Assembly: GCF_019977735.1 (NCBI RefSeq)
Contig: NZ_AP025018.1
Span: 9,738,580-9,802,579 of the forward strand
Length of the DNA stretch: 64,000 nt
Direction of reading: 5' to 3'
DNA from: Calothrix sp. PCC 7716
GTDB lineage: Bacteria; Cyanobacteriota; Cyanobacteriia; Cyanobacteriales; Nostocaceae
In this document: in pieces, positions 53,851 through 62,500 of the stretch
Numbering within the stretch: position 1 is the first letter of the stretch
How the letters are laid out: every line of letters begins with the position of its first letter
The notes under the pieces: model-generated
Seen by the model: the letters and a program-made list of their open reading frames with translations, nothing else
Databases searched by the model: none
What the model was told of the DNA's origin: nothing
Position numbers and translations under genes: made by a program

Positions 53851-53955
53851 TTTACTTCCAAAACTAATGACATGAACTACTACTGGTTTGTATCATTAAT
53901 TTTAAGAGTAAAGAATATTACTATTTAGGGTCGCATTGATTCTGTATATTCAGAA

Positions 53956-54029
53956 TCATGGTCGGGTAAAATCTTTTCTAAATTCCGCAATGACGGGATG
54001 TAAAACCCAATTATCCCCACCAATAACAT
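53956..54029 (-). pseudogene. AraC-type regulator remnant, 3' part beyond the insertion element
   Basis: On the - strand this reads VIGGDNWVLHPVIAEFRKDF and ends at TGA (53956-53958). It continues the frame of the fragment at 55824-56106. Joining the two across the element gives a 118-codon open frame (357 bp with stop). AraC regulators are normally about 300 residues or more, so the gene had already lost its helix-turn-helix end before the element arrived, or the loss came independently. Confidence 0.65.
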
Positions 54030-55821
54030 TTGGACTTTGGACAAAATAATAAGTTTGCGAACAATGTTTGTGAGCTAAAAAAGGACGCAGTTTTTTATCC
54101 CAGTTATGAGATTAACTGAGTAAAACAAGTATATTTGCAGAAAAACTACGCAGCTTTAGGCTGTGAAATGTTTGATTTTTGACTTTTTTTGATAACAGGA
54201 TGCTTAACTCTTTTAGTCTGGGTCTGACCCCTCACCCTACCAGTCGCATTTCCTCGGGGTTTTGGCGAATTTCCTGGTTTTCCGACCTCCGAAATAATTC
54301 TTTGGAAGTCACGTTGTACGGTACTGGGAGAAATAATTTTATCATTGTTTTGCTTTTGATAGCGCTCCCACGGTCTTGGTAAATAGTTAGATAATTCTTT
54401 TGCAGCCCATAATTGTACGTAGGCGAGCATTACTAAACGTATCCAATTTTCTTCGCGCTTTACGTCGGTCGTTTGGAAATTAGTCATTAGTAAACGTTGC
54501 TTTTTAAATCTAAACATATGTTCTATGTCAAACCGTTGCCGATAGCAAGAATAGACTTCTGCAAGCGTAATACGTCCGCGTTGCTCACCCATAACTATCA
54601 ACCACATCGGTTTCCAAACCGCACAGCCAGTATCATCGGTAACATGAACCCGTACTAGAGTAAATGGGCATTTATACATTTGTTCTTGTTGAGTTCCCCT
54701 CATCAACATATGGTGCCAAGCCTTGAGGGTTACTGTGAATTGGCGACCTTTCTTGCTAGTGCTCTTGAATTGTGTTGTCTCGTCAGGCGGGTGCCAAGTC
54801 TCTTCAAGGGCAAGGTCGAAACGTTCAGCAAATTTTTTTGGACACCCGCGTTTCTTCTCTTCTTGTTGTGCAGGTGGTGAAGAGTAAAAAATTCGATTAC
54901 TACGAACTCTGGTAATTACAACCAAATTTTTGTGTTTGGATGAATTAAATAGGAATGAGCGTTGACTATAAGCACTATCAGCAGTTAATACTGATAATTT
55001 ACCGTGCCACGGAAGCGATTCATCTGACATCAATGCGTTAATTTGGTTAATGCCAACACTTATACCTTTCTTATCAGTTGGAACTCTTTCTCCCGACAGT
55101 GGAATTGACCAAGGCGCCGACTGGTGGGAGTCTTTTTCAGGTAACAGCGACACGAATGAAAAAGAATGACCAACACCGATGGATTTATTACCTGCAATAG
55201 TATTTGGCTGGTAAATATAACCTCTTTCAGGTAAGGTTGGAGAGTAAGGGCGCGGGTGAGGAGTTGTATCCGTTGCAAATAAGTAAAAAGAGCGTTTTTC
55301 CGGTTGGGGCGTAACTTCAGCAATTAGTCGAGTTAAATTTTTTAGCTTTTTTCTCTTCTTTTTCTTATCATCGTTGAAATTAAATGATTTTTCAATTGCC
55401 TTGTAGATTGAGCTATAAGTCCTTTCAAATAAAGGACTTATAGATAACTCAACAGGGGAAGAAGCGCCGTTTGAGTTACTAGCCAAAGCATCAATTAAAT
55501 CAATAATACTATCACTGTAAGATTTAAACAATTTACGTAAATGTTGCCGAAAAGAGCGGAATTGCGCTATTAATTGATTATTGTTTATTACTTGCATAGC
55601 CATCAGTTGTTTTGGTATGTAGTTCGTTTCTGATAATACTATGTATTGATATACTCACCCTGATGGCTATTTTTATAACTAACAACTTAGAGCAAAAGTT
55701 TTTATTAGTTCATATCAACTACTGGGAAGTCAATCTAATAAAATGAAAAATATAAATGAAAACAACGTAAATGTTCTTCGCAATATTAGTGCGCGAACGT
55801 ACTATTTTGTCCAAAGTCCAA
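54030..55821 (-). mobile_element. IS4/IS701-superfamily insertion sequence, 1792 bp
   Basis: Terminal inverted repeats are TTGGACTTTGGACAAAATA (left, 54030) and TATTTTGTCCAAAGTCCAA (right, ending 55821); similarity continues further in (AGTTTGCG / CGCGAACG). AT flanks both sides. Removing the element restores the reading frame of the surrounding AraC-type remnant. One transposase gene fills it. Only one GGCGCC lies inside (near 55114). Confidence 0.82.
54146..55603 (-). CDS. DDE transposase (IS4/IS701 superfamily), 485 aa
   Basis: The catalytic residues appear as D in YLFATDTTPHPRPYSPT (about residue 113), D in VLTADSAYSQRSFLF (about 209), and E in the textbook Y-2-R-3-E-6-K signature YRQRFDIEHMFRFKK (about 363). 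The N-terminal ~90 residues contain a basic helical region and DDKKKKRKK. The C-terminal ~50 residues are basic and Gly/Pro-rich (GKPGNSPKPRGNATGRVRG), probably DNA-contacting. The frame is intact, so the element may be active. Confidence 0.88.
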   Translation of the reverse strand: MAMQVINNNQLIAQFRSFRQHLRKLFKSYSDSIIDLIDALASNSNGASSPVELSISPLFERTYSSIYKAIEKSFNFNDDKKKKRKKLKNLTRLIAEVTPQPEKRSFYLFATDTTPHPRPYSPTLPERGYIYQPNTIAGNKSIGVGHSFSFVSLLPEKDSHQSAPWSIPLSGERVPTDKKGISVGINQINALMSDESLPWHGKLSVLTADSAYSQRSFLFNSSKHKNLVVITRVRSNRIFYSSPPAQQEEKKRGCPKKFAERFDLALEETWHPPDETTQFKSTSKKGRQFTVTLKAWHHMLMRGTQQEQMYKCPFTLVRVHVTDDTGCAVWKPMWLIVMGEQRGRITLAEVYSCYRQRFDIEHMFRFKKQRLLMTNFQTTDVKREENWIRLVMLAYVQLWAAKELSNYLPRPWERYQKQNNDKIISPSTVQRDFQRIISEVGKPGNSPKPRGNATGRVRGQTQTKRVKHPVIKKSQKSNISQPKAA

Positions 55822-55823
55822 AT

Positions 55824-56106
55824 TTACACTAGGGTTATGACCAAAAAGACTAAAACTTAATTCTAAAAAAATATAAGGTTGAGTTTGGCAAGTTTCTACA
55901 ACTAAATTTTCTTGTAGATTGTAGTCTTCTACCAAAAGAGAAATACCCGGACGTAAGTGAAACCAACGTCTAGAACCATAACTAATCCCCTTGGGGTCAT
56001 GTATTTGAAGCTCATAAGTTTTTGCTTTAAAATTGCTGTTATTGTCTAGTGAGGTCGTAGGTAATAAATGGTAACAATCTGCTGATTCTTGTAAAACAAG
56101 GGTCAT
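55824..56106 (-). pseudogene. AraC-type regulator remnant, N-terminal part
   Basis: Read from MTLVLQESADCYHLLPTTSL (56106; a longer frame to 56157 adds a hydrophobic lead). It continues YELQIHDPKGISYGSRRWFH, LRPGISLLVEDYNL and FLELSFSLFGHNPSVN. This N-terminal sensing-domain pattern is common in cyanobacterial AraC-family regulators. The insertion element cuts it after SVN, and no DNA-binding domain is left. Confidence 0.65.
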
Positions 56107-56157
56107 AAAATTTTGGGTTTGAGATTTTATTAAAAGATAGATGAGAAATAATATCAT

Positions 56158-56520
56158 TAATTTAGATAAAAATCAGTGTCAAGAGTCACACGTACATACA
56201 TACGGGAGCATGAAAAAGCCGCTAAATAGCTAGAATCTTTGTTAGAAGCAACTTGTAAAGTTCCAGAAAATGAAGCCGAAGCGAAATCTTGGCATTGGAA
56301 TCATAAACGGTAAATAAATCGTCGAAGCATTGCTGAATAAGGGTTTGACGGCTTTACTTGTAAAAATAGTCTAAACTCCAGAAGGTAAGGCAGGGGTCTG
56401 CAACTATTAAAATATAACTGTAAGCACTCGTGACAAATAATCTGTTAGCAGTGATATCAATTGGTCAAAATTGACATCACTGCTAACAGTGACAAGTAAT
56501 TAATTAATGTACAACTTTAG
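56158..56520. other. Remnant sequence and hairpin next to the prophage boundary
   Basis: A broken + frame around 56207-56313 reads LESLLEATCKVPENEAEAKS after an in-frame stop and ends soon after; family not recognised. The hairpin at 56442-56489 is listed separately. Otherwise empty. Confidence 0.4.
56442..56489. repeat. Long inverted repeat near the att site
   Basis: CTGTTAGCAGTGAT (56442-56455) and ATCACTGCTAACAG (56476-56489) are perfect inverted copies. With one mismatch the stem extends through TCAA/TTGA to about 19 bp. It lies 30 bp outside the tRNA fragment, so it could be a terminator of the prophage's head operon or a recombinase arm site. Confidence 0.65.
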
Positions 56521-56574
56521 AGGCGCCACCCGGATTTGAACCGGGGGATGGAGGTTTTGCAGACCTCTACGAAA
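56521..56574 (-). other. tRNA-Cys(GCA) 3'-half fragment: probable prophage attachment site
   Basis: On the - strand the sequence reads GAGGT-CTGCAAA-ACCTC (anticodon arm, anticodon GCA), a variable region, CCCGG-TTCAAAT-CCGGG (T arm) and TGGCGCCT (3' acceptor strand). The 5' acceptor and D arm are missing; the sequence before the anticodon arm is unrelated AT-rich DNA. A 3' tRNA half next to phage genes is the classic product of integrase recombination into a tRNA gene, with the complete tRNA-Cys expected at the other prophage end. It is not a working tRNA. Confidence 0.8.
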
Positions 56575-56777
56575 ACTATAAAAGCCTTATGATGCAAAGC
56601 TTTGAACAATTTAATATTCTTGCGTGCTTAAAATCGTGCTTAGTAAGAATATTGCTAAATCATCAATAAACAAGACTGATTAACGAACAAGTCACAAATC
56701 GCAGGTCGCAAGTTAAGAACTGCGATTTGTGACTCGAATGGCGCCGAATATGTACCCACCTTCGCACATAAATCATT
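56575..56777. other. Gene-free end of the prophage with a hairpin
   Basis: This ~200-bp stretch has no gene; no integrase lies at this end. GTCACAAATCGCAG (56691-56704) pairs perfectly with CTGCGATTTGTGAC (56720-56733), a likely terminator for the head genes that run toward it. Confidence 0.6.
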
Positions 56778-57086
56778 TTATTTTTTGCTGGTCTTAGTTT
56801 TTAAATCTTCTGCCTTCGTGGTTTCCGTTGGTGTTAACTGTGTGTTAGCTTGCTCAACCTTTGTTTCCGTTGATTCAGGTTGTAAATTGCTATCGCTTAC
56901 CTTCACTTCCGTTGGTGTTAACTCGCTGTTTGAAAGAGGATTTTCTGGAGCATTTTCAGTGTTCTGTTCTACCACTGGGGTTTCAGTTAGGCTCCAACCA
57001 GCATTTATCCACGCTTGAGAATCAATAGCAGGGATACGGCGCCACTCCCCATCTTTATATAAAGGGATGGGATCAACTACGAGCAT
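56778..57086 (-). CDS. Small phage protein, 102 aa (unknown, Thr/Glu-rich)
   Basis: The N-terminal ~35 residues look folded (PIPLYKDGEWRRIPAIDSQA). The rest is low-complexity and rich in Thr, Glu, Asn and Pro (TPTEVKVSDSNLQPESTETK), probably unstructured. It overlaps the upstream gene by 10 bp and is last in the head-gene series on the - strand. It could be a head-tail connector accessory or capsid decoration; no family recognised. Confidence 0.65.
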   Translation of the reverse strand: MLVVDPIPLYKDGEWRRIPAIDSQAWINAGWSLTETPVVEQNTENAPENPLSNSELTPTEVKVSDSNLQPESTETKVEQANTQLTPTETTKAEDLKTKTSKK

Positions 57087-57487
57087 GATACAAATGCTCC
57101 ATATACAAGGTTTCCGGGACTGCCCACTTTGATAGAGCGCGCGCGGATATAAGCAGCGGTTGGCAGAATATCTTCTATGTAGGCACCATCAAGGGGAATA
57201 AGCACATCGCCGCCCTTATTGGGGAGAGGGGCAATACCCACTTGTACATAGATTCCAGCAAGAGTAGAGGCAACTTCAATTGCAACTTGCCATTCTGTCG
57301 TACCTGCGGCATAACCTGTGTAGCCAGGTGTGTGAACTACGGCTTTATACTCCATCTGCTTGGTAACAGGAAATAGCACTCCTGTTTCTGCAGTTCCGCT
57401 GGATATAGCGAGATTTGATGCGTTGCGGAGTTCAAGCGACTTATCAAAATAAGTCGCGCGACGGTTTGCGATTGTTGAACGTGGCAT
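57077..57487 (-). CDS. Phage structural protein of unknown type, 136 aa
   Basis: A beta-rich chain follows a basic start (PRSTIANRRATYFD): SSGTAETGVLFPVTKQMEYK, GTTEWQVAIEVAST and YIRARSIKVGSPGNLVYGAF. The small size, the position directly after the major capsid gene and the absence of enzymatic motifs suggest a head-decoration or stabilising protein. That role is inference from gene order. It is coupled to the next small gene by a 10-bp overlap. Confidence 0.65.
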   Translation of the reverse strand: MPRSTIANRRATYFDKSLELRNASNLAISSGTAETGVLFPVTKQMEYKAVVHTPGYTGYAAGTTEWQVAIEVASTLAGIYVQVGIAPLPNKGGDVLIPLDGAYIEDILPTAAYIRARSIKVGSPGNLVYGAFVSCS

Positions 57488-57498
57488 TTTTTATTAAT

Positions 57499-57516
57499 AC
57501 CTTCTGATAAGAAGGT
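57499..57516. repeat. Hairpin downstream of the capsid gene
   Basis: ACCTTCT-GATA-AGAAGGT is a perfect 7-bp stem between the capsid gene and the next gene. It shares the ACCTTCT...AGAAGGT arms of the larger hairpin at 58583. Confidence 0.7.
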
Positions 57517-57536
57517 GGCGAAAATTAATTAACTAC

Positions 57537-58469
57537 TTAAGCAATTGCTGCTGCGTCCGTTATGCCCATGAGGCGCGCGGCTGCCCGACCGTGAAAACAT
57601 GCGAGCGCGGTATACCACTCAACTCGGGTTCTCTTTACGGGTTTAGTTTCAAGTTCGCCCAAATCGCGCGTAGCAATACCATACTTGCCGTCTGCCTTGC
57701 CTTGGATGCCGACTAGCTTCTTAGTGCCAAGCGACATCACGTATATAGAAGTACATTGGAGGCTCGTCCCATCACTTGAAGCTTCTGTGTAACCAAGAAT
57801 CTTATTTCCCAGGTTGTCGTAGTCAGCAATCAATATTGGTAAATCGTTATAGTACATTACTTGCTTGCCAAATTCATCTTTGTCAAAGTGAATTTGACCG
57901 CCTAATCCGTTACGTACTGCTTGAGTAAGTCGGCGCCGAACCGATTTATCCGCCATTAAATGAGTGGCGCCGTCAACTTGGTCGATTGCTTCATCTAGTT
58001 TCAATAATGAAAGCGGTCCGCCCGATGGCGCATTGTCCAAAAGCTGAGAACCTGTTAGACGAACTTGCAAACCATCAAATGCGCGCGGGTTGACACGACT
58101 GTCTCCTTTGATAAAATTCCTAGTCCACATCAAGGAAAGCGCTTTCACTTTTTGCAGTTCATGAACTGTGCGAACACTTTCGCCTTGCGTATCAAGGATG
58201 AATTTATCTACGTCCAAGTCTCCACCAGCAATTTTAAAAGCTTCAGATTGAGGGTTAACTACGCCTACTGATTCTTCGTAGCCTTCGTTTATACCTCTGA
58301 ATCCCACGCCTGGTAGTTCGTCTTCACGATTGTAGTGAATACCGGAGCCATCGTGATTCTCAAAAGGAAGTTCTCGCAGGATGTCGGATTGCGCTGCGTA
58401 TTCTTCAATAATTGTTGCGTTTTCAATTGAATCAGCTACTTTTGCTGATTCTAATAAAGTCATTGCCAT
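57537..58469 (-). CDS. Phage major capsid protein (HK97-fold candidate)
   Basis: This 310-residue protein starts with a helical N-arm (TLLESAKVADSIENATIIEE) and PFENHDGSGIHYNREDELP. It continues with EESVGVVNPQSEAFKIAGGDLDVDKF, the extended-loop region of HK97-like shells, then RNFIKGDSRVNPRAFDGLQV and ATHLMADKSVRRRL. The order scaffold, capsid, small head genes supports the call. Length fits a mature shell protein. I recognise the family pattern but cannot confirm the fold without a structural search. Confidence 0.78.
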   Translation of the reverse strand: MAMTLLESAKVADSIENATIIEEYAAQSDILRELPFENHDGSGIHYNREDELPGVGFRGINEGYEESVGVVNPQSEAFKIAGGDLDVDKFILDTQGESVRTVHELQKVKALSLMWTRNFIKGDSRVNPRAFDGLQVRLTGSQLLDNAPSGGPLSLLKLDEAIDQVDGATHLMADKSVRRRLTQAVRNGLGGQIHFDKDEFGKQVMYYNDLPILIADYDNLGNKILGYTEASSDGTSLQCTSIYVMSLGTKKLVGIQGKADGKYGIATRDLGELETKPVKRTRVEWYTALACFHGRAAARLMGITDAAAIA

Positions 58470-58739
58470 GATTGTTTACGATGTTTAGTTGACTACATCG
58501 CGAATGGCATCACGCCGTTAGTTCGAACCAGCATCACGCTGATTAGTGCGATTAAAATTTGGTTGTTTTATTAATTCCCATAACCTTCTTATCCGAAGGT
58601 TTGATCTTCGCCTTCGGATAAGAAGGTGAGCCACTTGCAGGTGCGGTGAGCGAGCCTGCGGTGTCAGCTTCTGTCCCGTAGGACTCGCGAATCCGAAGGG
58701 ACTCCCTCTTGTCAAAGTGGCGAACCCGAAGGGTAAGTG
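58470..58739. other. 270-bp spacer between scaffold and capsid genes
   Basis: It contains the 58583 hairpin and several CCGAAGG-type repeats (AATCCGAAGGGACTCCC, ACCCGAAGGG) of the sort scattered in cyanobacterial genomes. No gene. Such a repeat-rich spacer is unusual in the middle of a phage head operon. Confidence 0.6.
58583..58627. repeat. 17-bp perfect inverted repeat between scaffold and capsid genes
   Basis: ACCTTCTTATCCGAAGG (58583-58599) and CCTTCGGATAAGAAGGT (58611-58627) are perfect inverted copies with an 11-base loop. It lies upstream of the capsid start on the - strand and could process or stabilise capsid mRNA. Confidence 0.85.
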
Positions 58740-59462
58740 TTAGTTAATTCCCAACTCGCGCGCTTTAGCCAATCTCTCCGCACGGTTGCCCATCTGCATC
58801 AAAGATTCGCGCGTTGCTGCTACAGTGTTGTATTGTGATGAGCGCTGCATACCACCACCGGCGCCTTTATCGCTTTCAAAAAGTGCAGCCGTAGGTCCAC
58901 CACCACGCAATTTCAGCATCAAGTCTTCAACCGTGTAAGCATTGCCTTTAGCATCGCGCATGGGAGTTTTATCGCGCGGGTCGAGTACAACAAGGCGCCC
59001 TTTTTCATCAAGCTGGATATAATTTTTAGCACGCTCTTGTATTAAGTCGAAGTAGCTGTAGCCATCTTCGTCTTTGCCCGCGCGTCCACCGCAGCTATAA
59101 AAAGCTTTTTCTAGGGAATTAACTATTTTAGTGTCCTGAAGCTGATTTTGTAATTCTTGAATTTGCTGAGTAAGCGTTGTTTTTTCACCAGTCCAGCGCT
59201 CTTTTAATTCTGCAAAATTCTTTTGCTCTTCAAGCTTGCGCTCTTCGTAGCTGGCTGCAAGCTGTTCATATTCTTTGAATTTTACTGGGTCGATACCTTT
59301 GATTTGTTCGAGGTTTTTAGAAAGCTCCAAAACCCTAGTTTCTAAATCTTTGGCTTTTTGCGCGTGTTCATCTCGCTCTTTGCGCGTAGCTTTAGCAGTA
59401 TTTAATATTTTTTGAATTTCTTCTTCGGTGTACTGCTTTGGCGTATCTAAAATTTCATCCAT
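58740..59462 (-). CDS. Phage capsid scaffolding protein
   Basis: This 240-residue protein has its first ~130 residues as a continuous charged coiled coil (QKILNTAKATRKERDEHAQK, KEYEQLAASYEERKLEEQKN, TLTQQIQELQNQLQ). A small globular C-terminal region follows (YFDLIQERAKNYIQLDEKGR, TVEDLMLKLRGGGPTAALFE) and ends with a basic helix (GNRAERLAKARELGIN). Coiled coil plus basic C-terminal helix upstream of a capsid gene is the standard plan of a scaffold that templates shell assembly and is then lost. Confidence 0.78.
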   Translation of the reverse strand: MDEILDTPKQYTEEEIQKILNTAKATRKERDEHAQKAKDLETRVLELSKNLEQIKGIDPVKFKEYEQLAASYEERKLEEQKNFAELKERWTGEKTTLTQQIQELQNQLQDTKIVNSLEKAFYSCGGRAGKDEDGYSYFDLIQERAKNYIQLDEKGRLVVLDPRDKTPMRDAKGNAYTVEDLMLKLRGGGPTAALFESDKGAGGGMQRSSQYNTVAATRESLMQMGNRAERLAKARELGIN

Positions 59463-59509
59463 GAGATATACTTACTATTTGTCATCACGACAAAGTGAAG
59501 AATTCCCCT

Positions 59510-62500
59510 ATGGCTGTAAATATCAGCGCGCGTAATTATCAATTAATCATTAATGGGTTGGACTGTACTCCTGCCTTAAAAAGTGTTGATGGGGGATTTT
59601 CCCACTACGACAGCACGGGTTTAATATTAATAAACGCATCATTGGTGTTAGGTCGCGCGCTTGATTTTAATGAAAATTTAGACGACCGCAGTAACCCTAG
59701 ATGGGCGCGCGGTAATATCATCAATTTATATATAGCTAATTCTTCAGGCCAGCTAGTACCTGCGCCAATAATTGGTTATTTGTATATTTTAAAAGCCGAA
59801 TTTGATGGCATATCTCAGCTAAAAATAGAAGCTGGATGTATATTGAATTTATTGAATTTTCGCACTCCAGCAGGGGACGGTGCCTGTTTTGATTTAGGAC
59901 AAAGCGTTGGATTAAATGATATTGCTAGCAAGCTTTTGAATAAGGCAGGCACCGGAGCTAAGTGGGCAGGAAATTTAAATGGGGCGCCTTTAAAAGTGCC
60001 ATTGCCCAAGCTTAGTAATGAAAGTTATATTCAATTGTTTGGAAAGTTATGCTGGGCAAATTGCTTTATCGCTTATCAAGATAATCTTGGAATGATACGC
60101 ACTCGCAAAGTAAGCACGGTGCCTAATGTTATAAAATCTTTGCAAGTTGGTGTGGATGATGCACGCTATGAAAGATTGAGTGGTGCCGAATCTCCAGTTG
60201 AGTTAGTAAAGGTGTCTGGCGTGCTTTCGACTAAAAAGAAAGTCGAGCCAACTGTAACTTTAGAAGAAGAATACGGTCCGGTTAGTGCCGTGAATCCTGA
60301 AAGTAATAGTCTGAGCGTGACTCTAATTCGCAGGACTAAAACAACTGAGAAAATTCAACGATTTAACAGAACAATTGAAATAGAAACAAAAGTAGAGGAA
60401 CCATTAGGAATAATTGACCCCAAAGGCAAGAAGGGGGATACCCAGCTTTGGGACTCCTCAAGAAAGACGGAAATCAAGTATTACGAGCCGCCTGGAGTTA
60501 ACACCAGTGGGACAATAACACAGGTAGCGATAGGTGGAAGCTCACCTGCTCAAGATAATTGCCAAGAACCGGATGAAGGGCGCCTTTCTAGACATGAAAT
60601 AGAAATTTATCGTCCGTTTGTAGTGGTATTGCGGGATTATATTGAAGCCGCTGGATTAACGCCTTCTCAAATTGGAGGAGGGCTTACTTTCTGGCTTGAT
60701 GAAAGAAATAGTATTGATTATAGCTACGAACAAAAAACAGACCCAGAGACAAAAAAAATAACGATAATCCCTAAAATTGCAAACACCACAACGCGACCAG
60801 TAGGACAGATTTTACCTAACGAATCTTACGCTAACCTGCCATTGCAGCACTACCCAGCGAAGCGACAGCGGCAACAGTGGAGAGAGAAAAGAAAGGACGA
60901 ATGGGAGTTTAAGGAAACTAACTTTGAATGTTTGGCACTTGTTAACCCCGCTGCTGTTGAATCATCAAATCCAAATATTGTTATATCGCTCGGTAGTAAA
61001 TTAGTTTTGGTTGAAAGAAGCGCGCGTACTGTTGTTAGTAATAGTGGGCAAGCCACACCACCGGCGCCTGAACGCTTCCCCCCAACCCATGAAATAATAG
61101 AAAAGCAAGTAAAAGTTGAAGTGCGACTACCTGCTTTGTTTGGCAATCACCAGTTCCGTCCTAGGGAAAAGGAAATAGTAATAGATGGCGGGTTGCTAAC
61201 GTCTGAAGCTCAAGCGCGCGAGTTGGGTTTGATTGAAGGGCATATATTATGGGGGCGCCATAAAGGTCAAAGTTGTAGTGTCGCTGTATCTGACGAGTGG
61301 TTTAATGCGGCGCCTCTCGTTGGGTGTTGGTGGAAAGACATAAGCGGCGCCTCGCATTTATTTATGGTTGACGGGTTTTCGATGGCTTTTGTGAATAATC
61401 GTTTGGCATTGGCTTTTGATGGGATTTGGTGTGGTTCGGCGCCTGCTAATATCCCGCAAGGAGAGGAGTACGATAATTTAATTCCGCCTTACTCGCAGGT
61501 ATTTGATATCGAGCTAGGTTCAGTATCAATACTTGAATCACAGGCTTTTCCATATTCAATTGAGTTAACAGCTTCTGAGATAAAATCCCAAAGCCAATCA
61601 GGTTTTGGCATACTGACGGGTGCCGATATTTTTGATATTGAGTTTGGTAGTGTGTCGGGTTTTGGCATATTAACGGGTGCCGATATTCGCGACATTGAGC
61701 TTGGTAGTGTGTCGGGTTTTGAGTCTACTTCTCCAGTAAATGTTTTGCTTGGCGGTGCCTCTGGAATATTTGTTTTAGTAGCAGAAGGCATTCAGTTGGG
61801 GTCAGTTTCTGGATTTGATGTTGATGTTGATAGTTTTGAAGCGCGCGCTAATATTGGTTCAGTGTCGGGGTTTGAAGTTGAGTTGGCGCCTGCTGTTGAT
61901 ATTGAGTTAGGTTCTATATCACAATGCGCGTTTGATGTTAATGAGTTTGATACGCGCGTTGAAAGTGGCTCTAGTTCAGGGCTTGACATTGAAATTGCAG
62001 CGGCTATTGATGTTGAGCTTGGCTCAAATTCTCAATTTAAATTCAATGTCGATGAATTTGAAATTGAAGTAGATGCGGGTTCGATTTCTGGAATTGAGAT
62101 TGAAGTGGTGCCGGATATTGACGTTGAGCTTGGCTTGATTTCTCAAATGGAAATTGAGCTAAATCTTTTTGAGTTCATGCTACAATTAGGCGCCGTATCT
62201 GGGTTAGAAATTGAGAGAATGCCACTTATTGACTACAGTCGTCCATTCGAGACTTTAAGGACTTTCTCGTCAGTCCCTGCTGATGTGGATAACGATTTTC
62301 CTGATGACAATGATTTTGTTAGTTTGAATATTCCTGCCACTAGCACGGTGAAGCTTCTGGAGATATTCCCAAAAAATTTGGTTGCGACTGGGGCGCCTTC
62401 CGCTTTAGTTGTTGCTGTATATATGATGTCGGGAAGTGAAAAATCACTGCTTTCTTTGATAGGATATAGCGCTGGAGAGAATAGGGCAAGCGTGCTTTCT

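Larger units (their letters stand above)
53413..53955. other. Decayed intergenic stretch with gene fragments
   Basis: Fragments only. A 28-codon frame at 53501-53587 (MVSTSVNPQKVNQNSLHTLT) has the look of a gene start, and another at about 53682-53771 ends YRADGSVVTIHNGIGRPPWA plus a stop. I could not assign either to a family. A hairpin (53616) and a CTCTGTG-type repeat (53811) lie between them. Confidence 0.45.

Noticed and set aside
56521-56574. Functional tRNA-Cys gene
   Set aside because: The 5' acceptor strand and D arm are absent, so it cannot fold as a full tRNA. Interpreted as an att fragment instead.
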